A stretch of DNA of 64,000 bases from Amoebidium appalachense (Eukaryota; Ichthyosporea). Shown here piece after piece: positions 14,909-24,835 of this stretch (its first letter is position 1; each line of letters begins with the position of its first letter). Position numbers and translations under genes: made by a program. The stretch covers positions 10,912,001 to 10,976,000 of the forward strand of contig CAVNZM010000004.1 in assembly GCA_963693365.1 (NCBI GenBank), read 5' to 3'. The notes under the pieces were generated by a model. The model had not been told where the DNA came from and searched no databases. It was given only the letters and a program-made list of their open reading frames with translations.

Positions 14909-16663
14909 AGCCAAGCCCGATGAGCACAAGGGCAACCGTCAGCGGAGGGACGTGGTTGCCGGGGCCCTGCAGGCGAAAATCAACACCGACGGCATTAAGG
15001 GCACGGTCAATCTGGACGGTGAGGATGTAAGTAGCCTCATTCGGAAATTAACATGACCATATATGGTTCTACGTGTATGGGTAGTGCATCTGGAGGAAAT
15101 ATTATGCACTTTTGCGTTGTTAACTCCAATAAATCCAATAATATACATGTTCAAATCCCAAAGCAATCAGTATTTGCGAATGTTGGGGCAGGGTGTGAGT
15201 TTCATAACCTTTATAGCACAAAAGAAGTTTGTTAGTTGTGCAATATTGTCAAATAAAAATCAATTAAATTTAGAAAAAATCAGAATTCTCGCCACCTGAC
15301 ACGTATCCAATCACAGTTGACTGTCGAAATCGACGCCAGCGGCAGCAAGCAGGCTCTCCCCCAGGAGTGCAAAGAGCACGGGCTGTGGTGGGTCATTTTG
15401 GACCAGTGGACAGCCAATGGAAACAGCGCGCATGGGAATAGCACGTGCTCCAAGCAGTCTGGAATGATCTATGACCCTTCAAACGCATGCGGGCCCAACA
15501 CGGCAAACACCATCTGCCAATCATATCCCGGAAAGAAGAATTCCAACGAGGGGTGTCTTCCCGGCTCGACGGGTTCTCTTAAGACGGAGTACACGTGCTC
15601 TGTTGATGATTATAAGGAAACACCGTTTGCATGCATGGCGGGTGATATGTCCGGTAAATTTGGCCGTATCGCTTTGGGTGATGACGGGAAAAACTTCAAA
15701 TTCACAGCCACCGACCAATATCTTCCCCCCATGCCGCTTCTTGAGGGTAAGGGGGTGATTTTCGGCTGTGGGCAAGGGAAGGATGAACTTGTGTTCTGCA
15801 GCAAACTTGTGAGGTCGGCGAGCGTGGAGGCACCTGGGTCGACACCCGCCTCATCTTCCAGCCCTGATAAGAATGGTAATTACTGTGTGCATGCACTTTT
15901 TTTTTTTTTTTTTTGGTTTCGTTATGGGTTTTGTAAGGCAATTTGAGTGTGCTAAAAGGGAAGAAAGGGGGAGTGTAGGCCAGCCCACCCTCACCCCCAA
16001 CCCGTTGCTTGATCACTGTGTGGCACTTTTTTCTTATGGTTTAACCTCTGGGTTGGCACTAATTGATTTGGCCGGCGGCCGGCCAGCTGTAAACAGCTCT
16101 AAACAACTCTATTGCGCCTCAAAATCGATAGAAAAAGCTCAAATAAATTGTAAATATCGGCACGTATATGTCTTACCTACATGTATGTCTTACCTACATA
16201 CTTGCCTAAGTTGGTTTGGGGAAAATACCATTATCTCGTACACTTTTGTGTGTTTCTGTGTTTCTGAAGTAACTATCTAGAGAAATTTGCCGGTCCGAAC
16301 AGGTTAATCGATGACAACGAATTTTTCTAACCCCATGGATCTATCATCAGCCCACCACTGACTCTCTCTCGCTCCCCCCCCCCCCCCCCCCCCCCCCCAA
16401 CATTCGAAACGACATGCAGGTAATTGCCAGCAGGGTCAGTTCAAGAATGGTACCACCTGCGAACGTAAGATCCCCCCCCCCCCTTCTCCGCTGTTCCCCT
16501 CTTTGATTCGTTTTCACATGCTACACACGAAAACACTCACCCACACAACCAAAAACACAATGTACGCCCAGGACCCACGCCTTCACCTGTTGGCTGGCAC
16601 ACACACATGCGTGCACACACGCATACATAAATGTGTGTGCACACACCAACCTAGGTTCTTGGA

Positions 16664-16733
<70 letters not shown>

Positions 16734-17199
16734 TGACTAACCCTGTTTTCTTCCTCTCCCTCAGCATGCGGCTACCAATGTCTGGAGTGCAAGGACACAA
16801 CTGCGTGCCTCAAGTGCAGTGACACATACAACGCACAGAACAAGTCCAACGAGTGCGCCTGCCCGCATGGCATGCTTGACTCCGGCACCCAGTGCGAAAA
16901 ACACACGGAAAATTCGACCAACACCAACTCTGATGGGGTTGCCGATGAGGATACTTTGTCTGCTGTCGGGGACGATATTGACTCACTGTACGGAATTATC
17001 ATGGACGGTCAGCCCGGGTTTGTGCGTCTTTTGAGTGCAACGGCTGGCGACGCCAATGGTTTTACCGTTCAGATGTATCTGAATTTCAGCCAGGGTGATG
17101 ATAATGTGTCGAAGAAATTGGCAAAGTGTGCCGACGGACCAATTTACTGGGGTCTATATGACAAGTGGGATCACAACGACTACAACTACCAGGTATAGG

Positions 17200-17232
<33 letters not shown>

Positions 17233-19701
17233 CGATCCCACACACATCTACAAGCACACCCACCGCTTCTTTCCTTCTCCTTTTCCCCTTGTCCTCCCCA
17301 AATCCTGTTCACAATTTATAAGACGTGTTACAGGGCTCGTGCACAAGGCAGCTCACAATTTATAAGACGTGTTACAGGGCTCGTGCACAAGGCAGCTACA
17401 CACTCGAAAACTCCTTTCCATTTCACTAACACATGTATAACATTCACATGCACGTACACACACGCGTCCACGAGTACACACGTACACACACGCACACACA
17501 CGTACATGTACACGTACACACACACACACACACACACGTACACGTACATGTACACGTACACACACACACACACGTACACGTACACACACACACGTACATG
17601 TACACGTACACACACACACGTTCATGTACATGTACACGTACACACACACACGTACACGTACACGTACACACGTACATGTACACGTACACACACACACACG
17701 TACACGTACACACACACACGTACATGTACACGTACACACACACGTACACACACACACGTACATGTACACGTACACGTACACACACACACACACGTACACG
17801 TACACACACACATGTACACGTACACACACACACACGTACATGTACACACACACACGTACATGTACACGTACACGTACACACACACACACGTACACACACA
17901 CACGTACATGTACACGTACACACATGTACACACACACACACACGTACACACACACAGATTGTCGGCCCGGACGAAGACGCGCACACAAGTGCGTGCAGTG
18001 CCGCCAAGACGGGCCGCCGTTACGACCCCACCGCCGCCTGTTCGATGGTTTCCAACAACCCTTACTGCGACAAGTGTGTGCGCAAGATCAAAAACGAGGA
18101 ATACAATTGCAACCCAGACACATACCTCAGGGATAAATACGTCTGCGCCGTTGGTGACATGAGTGGGAAATATGGTAAGTTGTCGCTCGACAAAAAGACG
18201 CTCTCGGTCTCCGCCAACTACACCAATCACCCTCTTCCTTTAGGCGATCTGAACGGTAAATCTGTGGTGATTACCTGCTCGACGGGCCCCAGCGTGTGCA
18301 TGAAACTCCAGCCGTCGCCTACATTGTGGGTGCAAAATAAAACGCTGGCAATCACGAAACGCCGTCGATCGGTTGACGATCTCTTGGTTGCTAGTCCCGA
18401 TCTCGTCGTTCCGCAGATGAAACGGAAGCGCGGTGGACGGAAGAACCGCCGTGCCGTCGAGGACAACATTCCTATTGCGATCGCAAAATTCGCGGATGGA
18501 ATTTCCGGAAACGCAACGATCGAACCTAATCGTCTGACGATCTCGATCGACGCCGTTAAAGACAACATCACCAAGCTTATCCCTGACGAATGTGACGATA
18601 CGTGGAATGTGTCTATTTATGACTCTTGGAATATGGATGGGGGTTACGGGTATGCCTTTAACGAATCATGCGACCATGCTCTGTTGGGCTACCGTTTGGA
18701 TCCCGGTGCAGCCTGCTCACCGGAGAGCAACAACCGTGTGTGCGACACCTGGGTAAATGAAAGACCCCCCTTCCTCCCCTGCCCCCCCCCCCCCCCCCCC
18801 TCCCCTCCCCCGCTGCCCATGTTTGACACTTGCGTGTGGTTGTTTTTGTATACGGTTTTTGTATACGGTTGTGTATGCTCTGCACCGTGACTTTGCTGCA
18901 TATCTTCTGGTTTTTGGTTCTTCTGCATGAACACTGCCCTCCCCCCTCCCCCCTTCCCCTCCTCCTCTTTTCCCCTCACCATGTGCCATGCCTTCTCTCG
19001 TTCACCTTTTCCCCATGCTCCCTCTACTCTCGTGGTTGTGCAACATTGAGTCTACACAAATTGAAAGAACAAGTGAAGTTTGAGACGCTCTAAAGCCTAC
19101 CTTCTTCCGCATTCTAACCACTACCTTCCTCCCCCTTGTTTTCTACAGGGCCAGGATCCGGCATCCAACATGACTCCTGGCTGCATGCCCGGATCAAGTG
19201 CGGCCAAGGCCAAAGGGTACACGTGCGATTCACGTGCATACGCTATCAACCCATACACGTGCGAGGTGGGTGACATTACGGGTAGGTATGGTCCACTCTC
19301 TTTAAGCAAGTCCACCGGCGACGCTGCCCCGTACATCTACCAGGACCCCCTGGTGCCGTCTGTGACGCAAGTTAAAGGTCGCAGCATTCTCATTTCTTGC
19401 GGCAAGACAAAGAGAATGGCATTCTGTGCACGTTTCGATGAAGTCTCCACAGCACGTATGTGCCTCCCTCCCCCCCCCCCCTCCCCTCCCTCCCACTCCC
19501 CCCTCCCTCCCCCCCCCCCCCCCCCCCCCCCCCAAAAGCCCACACACACATGCACGCACACACCTGCACATATTCTGGGTTAACTAGCTACGGTGACTGT
19601 TTGTTTACCGGTGGTGTTAATGCGACATAGTGACTGTAATTATCTTCCTGATTCACATTTGCTGCTATTTCAGCATTCAAGAGTCCCCCCTCCTCCTTCT
19701 C

Positions 19702-19732
<31 letters not shown>

Positions 19733-20913
19733 ACCACCACCACCACCAATCCAACCCCACCCCATCCACCAATCCAACCCCACCCCATCCACTATAACCA
19801 CCAAACACCACCCTAGCACAGTTAAAAAACCACACCACACCTCATTGGAATACATGAACAACCCCAAACCCTTTCACGGAGACACGGAGGGAGAAAAAAG
19901 GAGCCGAAAAAAAGAAAAGAAAAGAAGAATGGGGTAGAAATTAGCAAAATGCTAACAAGAAGACCACCTCCCTCTTTCCCCCTCTTTCACACACAGCAAC
20001 GGGTTCAGCCGAGTGCCCCGACTATTGCAACCACTGCACCGGCCCAGTAGGGAACCTCGTGTGCAAGTCGTGCCTCCCCTCGTTTGTTCTTGTTGGAAAC
20101 AAGTGCGAGTGTGCAAGCGGCAAGTTCAACAACGGGACGAGGTGCACCCCATGCAGCCCGTGCAAGGATGGCTTCTATGAGGATAAGGCTTGCGGCGGGC
20201 TTATGAACACCACGTGCAAGAGTAAGTGTTTCAACTATTCTTTTACCTTCCTTCGTTATTTCCCAATTGTATGACCTGGCAGAAATGAAGGTGTGGATCC
20301 CTGTGTTTTCGAATGTATGCATCTGGAAAGAAACTAGCATCTGAATAACTTAAACAAAAAAGTCAACCAAGAACTAACCCCCCCCCCCCCCTCTTCCCCC
20401 CCGCCCCCTGCCGAAAAAAATGCACACGCACATGCATCCCCCCCCCCCTCCCCCTCCCCTCCTCCCCTCCCACCCAACCGCCACACACACACACACACAC
20501 ACAACACACACGTACACATGAACACACATACACAGAGTGCCCCCCCAGCAACCACTGCGGCAAAGACTATGCCTCGTGCAAAACCAGCGAGGATTCCAAG
20601 TGCAGGCAGGGAGGCTGCAACAAGGGATACTACAACGACATCAACCTGCATGCCTCCCACTGCATGGCATGCCCCTTCACGTGCAAATCGTGCCAAGCTG
20701 CGGATAAGTGCACGGGGTGCCACGATGGGTATAAGCTGGACAAAGGCTTGTGCTTGTGCACGGACAAGGATAAGTGCAAAGGTGTGTACCCCCCCTCCTC
20801 CCCCCCCCCCCCCCCCAAAAAAAAAAAAAAAAAAAAAAAAAAGCGCTATCTTCCTTGCACTCAGCAAACACCAATCCCGCACCCCACCACTCGCGCTATC
20901 TCACTCCTTCCAT

Positions 20914-20952
<39 letters not shown>

Positions 20953-21519
20953 CTCCACCCCACACACACAGAAGAATAATAAGAAGAAGAAACGGAAGAA
21001 TAATAAAAGAAAAGAAAGCAAGGTAAAAATCCACACACTAACATCCCATGTACCCCGCAGCACTCGAAGACAAGCACAAGGCGCAGAACAACAACACGAC
21101 GCCAGTAGACAAGAACGTAAACAGCACCGACAGCGCAGGCAGTGCCAACTGCGGTTTCAACTGCAAGGACTGCAACAAGACCACCTGTACGGCATGTGCC
21201 GAGGGCTTTGTTCCCTCACCCACAAACAAGACCGAGTGCATGTGTGCCGTGGGCCTGTGGCAAGGAAAGACGGACACGGGCCACAGATGTCTGCGTATGT
21301 GCTTCCTTGCTGTCATCTCCCCCCTCCCCCCCCCCCCCCCCCCCCCCCCCCCCGGAAAAAAAAAAACAAAAAAAAACCACCCCCATCCTGCCCCCAATCC
21401 CCGCCCCACCACAACATCATGCATGCATAAACCACCACAAACACGCACGTGCACACACTAGCTCGCACATTCGTAAATTACATCCCCCTCCCTCCCTCCC
21501 TCCCCCCCCCCCCCCCCCC

Positions 21520-21556
<37 letters not shown>

Positions 21557-22234
21557 GAAAGAGAAAAGCAAAAGGAAAAAAAAAAAAAGCTCACAGAACA
21601 CATAAAGAAGACGGGCACTTGCGAGGATCACCAACTAACCCACTTTTTCCGCAGCCTGCATGAAGCACTGTGCCGAATGCACAAGTGGAAACGACTGCCA
21701 AAAGTGCTCCAACGGATTCGAAAAGTCAACGGTCGAAGAAGGAATGTGTGTCTGCAGTGGCGGCACATACCTTAAGGGAGACAAGTGCGAGAAGTGCAAG
21801 GCAAACTGCGAGATCTGTTCGGATGCGCACTCATGCAAGCAGTGCGCACATACCTTTGAGCTCAAGAATGGAGAGTGCACGTGCACCACTAGCAAGTACT
21901 ACAACAGCTCCGTGGGAGTGTGCCTGGGTACGTCAACACTTTCTCCCCCTTGAACCCCCCCCCCCCCCCATTCTTCCAGAGTCAGAAAGTAGCATGGCAT
22001 GATATACGGATTCAAAGGTCCCCTGATAAGGAAAGATGTATAAAAACGGAGTTGAAGTTAACCGGGAAGGGGGGGGGGGGGGGGGGGGTTCAAACTGCAA
22101 ATTAATAGATGATACATTGACATTGTGGTTGAAGGTGTTTGGTTGGTGAAGTGAGGCTGCAGATCTGACCTAATATCCCCCATCCTTTCGTTTCTCCTCC
22201 TACTCACTCTTTCCCAACACACACGCAAGCACAC

Positions 22235-22273
<39 letters not shown>

Positions 22274-23310
22274 AACACACCTCTTTCCATACGTACAGAC
22301 GTCAAGCAATGCAACAGTGCCCGTGAGTTCGAGTCCTCCCCCCCCACCTCCACCAAGGACCGTGTGTGCATGTGCCACCCCGAGTACTTTGGCCACAACT
22401 GCGAGCTCACACAGAAGCAGAGGGTTGCCTCCCAGACACGCATGCTCATGACTGGTATCAAGTATGTCCCCCCCCCCCCCCCCCAAAAAAAAAAAAAAAA
22501 AAAAACATGCGCGTAAACACACGTACACACGTACACACAACACACACACACCTTTCCGCATTCTCACTTCCCCCTTTTCCTTCCTCTCACCCTCCCCCTT
22601 ACCATGCTCTCCCTCCTCTCGTTACAACCGTACCCAGTGTTTTATCGAGCTAAATGACATGACTGTCTAAATGACAACGTGATACTGTTTAACACCGACA
22701 TCTGTTGCTGTATTTCATATACCCATCAATGAATACACGATCATATCGATCCACGCACACCACACATATCTAACCACACAACCCCCCTTATTCCTCCCAA
22801 CCACACAGGCCCGCACAGTTCAACAGCGAAGCCTTCCAAGCCACCCTTGCCTCCATCCTCAACACGTACGAGAGTGGGTCTGGGTTCACGCAGAACGCAC
22901 ACGTGCGCAGGCGTGAAGTATGCCGTCGCTACATTCCAAACGATGTGCGCATTACAGATGTGTTTGAGGTCTCCCAGGGAACACAGGTAACCAATCAGTC
23001 CCCCCCTCTACTCAGTCTCTCTACCTTTCTCTCGTCCCGTCTCTCTCTCTCTCTCTCTCTCCCCCTCCCTCTTTCTCTCTCTCTCTCTCTCGCTCTCTTT
23101 CTCTCCCCCTCCCTCCCCTCCCCCCCCCCCCCCCCCCCCCCCCTCTCACCCACCTCCCTTCACCCTATACACATAACCGCAAGACATACAAACATGCCCA
23201 TGTGCACTCAAATAGGCGCACACACACACACACACAACACATAATACCCCCCATCTACCCGTCCCCTCCTCCTACAAGTTGGTCCTTTTATATTCCCTAT
23301 CATTTTTTAA

Positions 23311-23349
<39 letters not shown>

Positions 23350-23925
23350 ACCCCCCCCTCCCCTCCCCTCCCCGCCCTTATCATCCCTTCCTTTAACCCC
23401 CGTTTACGGACGTGCTCTTCTTATGATACATGCTCTTTTTTTGTGCTCTGCAACTTCTTTATCGTTTTGTTCCGTTGTACATGTGTGCTTCGTAATCTGT
23501 TACGCTTTCTAACCCCCAGCCCTCCCCCCACCACCACCACCACCACCACCACCACAGACATACTTCTATGTGATGGTGCCGTGTGAGCAGTATGCAGTTG
23601 AGACCACCCTCCTGCACTCCCTTATTGAGGCCAATGAACACATTGTGGCATATCACTCGACCGGCAATGAGGGTACAGCACTGGATGTCCAGGCCGCAAT
23701 GGGTATGTAGCCTAGTGTGGGTGCGTACGTGTGTGGGTGTACGTGTGTGGGTGTACGTGTGTAGGTGTACGTGTGTGGGTGTACGTGTGCGGGTGTACGT
23801 GTGTGGGTGTGTGTGTGGGGAGTTGGGAAGGACAAGAGGGATAAGGTCGGGCCGAATGCGACTGCACGGGGAGATAGGCGCAGTGGGAGGGAGGGTAGGG
23901 ACATAGCGCCTCCACAACCCGCGCG

Positions 23926-23967
<42 letters not shown>

Positions 23968-24474
23968 ACCTTCACCACATGTGGACACGAACACACATTT
24001 TCAACGCATTCTCCACGCCCAACACAAAAACTGACCATGTGTCCTGTTTCTTTTTCCACAGCAACACCCGAGGATGACAGCACAAGCACTGGTGTGATTG
24101 TTGCGGCAGTGGTTGTGTCTGTGTTTGGTGTGTTGATGCTGGGCAGTGCTATTTATATCTACCACAAGTGCACTAGCGACAATGACGATGGAATGGACCA
24201 GAAACTGATTGACCAGGCTCGCCCCAGCTCGGCTTCAAGTACGTATTGCACTGATTCTATCCCACAAAACAGACACACACACATGTACACCCTTGCCTTT
24301 CCCTTCCTTTTTTGGAAACACCAGCACCTGCACAATGCAAAACCATTTACCCACCTACGCAACAAACCTGACACTATATGCGTTTCTCGCACTAACTCGT
24401 CAGAGACACAAAACCTCCTGTGTAGTTGTTTTTTTCTTATTGCACACGTTCCCTCCCTCCCTCCCTCCCTCCCC

Positions 24475-24531
<57 letters not shown>

Positions 24532-24835
24532 ACCCACCCACCCCTCCCCACTCAACCCCCTCCCTCCCCCCCCATCCCCCACCCCACAAACCCTCTGGCA
24601 CACCCGCACATGCACACAGACACCATCTACACACACACATCTAACCCACTTCTTTCCTCCCCTCCCCACAGTGGAGCCCAACAGTGGGATTGAGATGACC
24701 ATCAAGAAACACAGTGAAGACCAGATCACCCACGTGCAGACGTCCATCCACACAAACGGTGACGCTAGTCACGTGGAGGTGGGCCCCGGCCATGGCCAGC
24801 AACCAATCAGCCACCAGGATAGCTCGATCCTGTGA
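7474..24835 (+). CDS. Cu-only SOD-repeat / Cys-rich type I membrane protein, 26 exons
   Basis: Exons: 7474-7626, 8598-9013, 9667-9871, 10122-10347, 10974-11237, 11627-11761, 12178-12246, 12698-12823, 13055-13526, 13819-13981, 14304-14490, 14911-15026, 15317-15875, 16420-16464, 16765-17192, 17958-18752, 19149-19455, 19997-20221, 20536-20781, 21061-21294, 21655-21927, 22299-22461, 22809-22986, 23558-23702, 24062-24238, 24672-24835. All introns are GT-AG and all phases agree, giving 6471 nt (2156 aa plus stop). Order: signal peptide (to about residue 27), SOD-like repeats 1-2, Cys-rich block, Ser/Thr/Pro linker, repeats 3-4, Cys-rich block, repeats 5-6, long Cys-rich block, juxtamembrane domain, TM helix (about 2055-2077), 78-residue cytosolic tail. 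Each SOD-like repeat carries the GDLSGKxG signature of eukaryotic Cu-only SODs, as in the Cu-only SOD-repeat proteins of animals and oomycetes. Copper ligands are lost, so a binding or structural surface role is inferred. The ATG at 7495 has better context (A at -3, G at +4) and is an alternative start. Confidence 0.88.
7495..7557 (+). other. signal peptide of the SOD-repeat protein
   Basis: From the internal ATG the sequence reads [20 protein letters not shown] followed by KSD: a short basic n-region, an Ala/Leu core and small residues before a plausible signal-peptidase site. This places the N-terminal repeats outside the cell or in the lumen. Confidence 0.75.
7561..9748 (+). other. SOD-like repeat 1 (exons 1-3)
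   Basis: N-terminal beta-strand segment ([17 protein letters not shown], then [11 protein letters not shown]), [10 protein letters not shown], four conserved Cys, CEVGDLSGK, and the closing VVLNCG. The HxH copper pair is replaced (WKPRSD). The His of GKHYDP, equivalent to the bridging/third ligand position, is retained. The final-strand His is replaced by Asn before a Cys. Confidence 0.78.
8520..8563. repeat. (CA)n microsatellite in intron 1
   Basis: About 22 CA units shortly before the acceptor of exon 2. The same arrangement, CA repeat running into the AG acceptor, occurs in introns 6, 8, 12, 14, 15 and 21. Confidence 0.85.
9805..11237 (+). other. SOD-like repeat 2 (exons 3-5)
   Basis: Begins [16 protein letters not shown], then [18 protein letters not shown] at the HxH position, [32 protein letters not shown] and SIVLTCG. 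This is the copy closest to catalytic Cu-only SODs: it keeps HFDPTLAC and GDLSGRHG. Both ligands of the HxH pair and the last His are absent. Confidence 0.8.
11627..12823 (+). other. Cys-rich block I (exons 6-8)
   Basis: Three small exons with the same phase-1 start and end. They encode CxxCxxxxxCxxCxD-type modules (for example [15 protein letters not shown] and [15 protein letters not shown]), each followed by a CxC segment. The spacing resembles furin-like / growth-factor-receptor Cys-rich repeats. The middle exon (12178-12246) holds only two Cys and may be half a module. Confidence 0.75.
13055..13310 (+). other. Ser/Thr/Pro-rich mucin-like linker
   Basis: The 5' part of exon 9 encodes about 85 residues of Ala/Ser, then degenerate TPTSSSV / SPTPTST repeats with several NSS/NST sequons. 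It probably forms an extended, O-glycosylated stalk that separates repeat pair 1-2 plus Cys-block I from repeat 3. Confidence 0.75.
13311..14473 (+). other. SOD-like repeat 3 (exons 9-11)
   Basis: Contains [18 protein letters not shown] at the HxH position, [10 protein letters not shown] in place of GxHxDPTx[15 protein letters not shown] and LVIMCG. All four expected copper ligands are replaced. It is the most divergent around the DPT motif. The intron at RCD|TGDLSG is specific to this copy. Confidence 0.75.
14832..14909. repeat. (CA)n microsatellite in intron 11
   Basis: About 34 CA units ending directly in the AAACACACAG acceptor of exon 12, so the repeat itself forms the 3' splice-site region. 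Confidence 0.85.
14937..14951 (+). other. furin-type site (RQRR|D) before SOD-like repeat 4
   Basis: The codons read R-Q-R-R-D, an R-x-[K/R]-R consensus for proprotein convertases, in a short hydrophilic linker between repeats 3 and 4. The ectodomain is predicted to be secretory, so cleavage is plausible but not shown. Confidence 0.5.
14949..15812 (+). other. SOD-like repeat 4 (exons 12-13)
   Basis: Reads [20 protein letters not shown], an intron after GED, then [58 protein letters not shown] and GVIFGCG. Ligand positions are Val/Leu, Ile and Gly, so it is non-catalytic. The phase-0 intron position is the same as in repeats 1 and 2. Confidence 0.78.
16420..16900 (+). other. Cys-rich block II (exon 14 and 5' part of exon 15)
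   Basis: Exon 14 is only 45 nt (phase 1-1) and encodes [14 protein letters not shown], half of a Cys-rich module. Exon 15 then supplies [17 protein letters not shown] and a CxC turn. The same module type occurs in blocks I and III. Confidence 0.7.
16665..16730. repeat. (CA)n microsatellite in intron 14
   Basis: About 33 uninterrupted CA units, sense strand, some 35 nt upstream of the exon 15 acceptor. Confidence 0.85.
17310..17397. repeat. 44-bp tandem duplication in intron 15
   Basis: Two identical 44-bp units (17310-17353 and 17354-17397) beginning CACAATTTATAAGACGTG. The lack of divergence means the duplication is recent. Confidence 0.85.
17455..17957. repeat. ACGTACATGTACACGT-type palindromic array in intron 15
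   Basis: About 500 bp of alternating purine-pyrimidine built from CACGTACATGTACACGTACA units joined by (CA)n. Each unit contains self-complementary ACGTAC/GTACGT and TGTACA words. It ends at the CAG acceptor of exon 16. Long His/Thr/Val frames on both strands are by-products. Confidence 0.85.
18313..18452 (+). other. basic linker with furin-type sites (KRRRS, RKNRR|A)
   Basis: A linker of about 45 residues between repeats 5 and 6 with TKRRRS at about 18354-18371 and [11 protein letters not shown] at 18420-18452. At least two positions fit the proprotein-convertase consensus. The placement mirrors the RQRR site between repeats 3 and 4. Confidence 0.55.
18453..19446 (+). other. SOD-like repeat 6 (exons 16-17)
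   Basis: Contains [70 protein letters not shown] and ILISCG. The DPT-motif His is Arg and all other ligands are replaced. The repeat is split by a phase-0 intron after CDTW. Confidence 0.78.
19997..22461 (+). other. Cys-rich block III (exons 18-22)
   Basis: Exons 18, 19, 20 and 21 all start and end in phase 1. They encode repeated CxxC modules such as [43 protein letters not shown] and [17 protein letters not shown], each closed by a CxC strand. Exon 22 adds [13 protein letters not shown], which looks like the end of an EGF-like module. It probably forms the membrane-proximal rod, like the Cys-rich rods of growth-factor receptors or TNFR-type proteins. Confidence 0.75.
22809..23702 (+). other. 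juxtamembrane domain of unknown family (exons 23-24)
   Basis: About 105 residues between the Cys-rich rod and the TM helix. It reads [17 protein letters not shown], an RRRE basic patch (residues [11 protein letters not shown]), [12 protein letters not shown], then [19 protein letters not shown] and [14 protein letters not shown]. Alternating strands and helices with an internal basic site recall SEA-type autoproteolytic juxtamembrane domains by position only. No family is assigned. Confidence 0.5.
24062..24835 (+). other. transmembrane helix and cytosolic tail (exons 25-26)
   Basis: An acidic/Ser/Thr stretch precedes a 23-residue hydrophobic segment beginning [18 protein letters not shown], followed by YIYHKC. 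A 78-residue tail follows, rich in Ser, His and Asp, with no kinase or other catalytic domain. The orientation expected is type I. The tail could dock adaptors, but I see no classical Tyr motif. Confidence 0.8.
24476..24531. repeat. poly-C tract, 56 C, in intron 25
   Basis: An uninterrupted run of 56 C on the sense strand, among the longest homopolymers in the window, preceded by CCCT units. The exact length is likely to be unreliable in assembly. Confidence 0.8.

Larger units (their letters stand above)
16969..18312 (+). other. SOD-like repeat 5 (exons 15-16)
   Basis: Contains [46 protein letters not shown] and VVITCS. His at the DPT motif is Arg. The intron splits the repeat just after the W-x-L-x-D-x-W element (phase 0), unlike the other copies. 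That intron carries the large CACGTACATG array. Confidence 0.78.

Noticed and set aside
17433-18162. Long His/Thr/Tyr and Cys/Val frames on both strands
   Set aside because: They are translations of the CACGTACATG and (CA)n arrays in intron 15; composition is that of the repeat.
17622-18230. Antisense frame across SOD-repeat exon 16
   Set aside because: Mirror of a GC-rich coding exon; the sense frame has the conserved motifs and splice phases.
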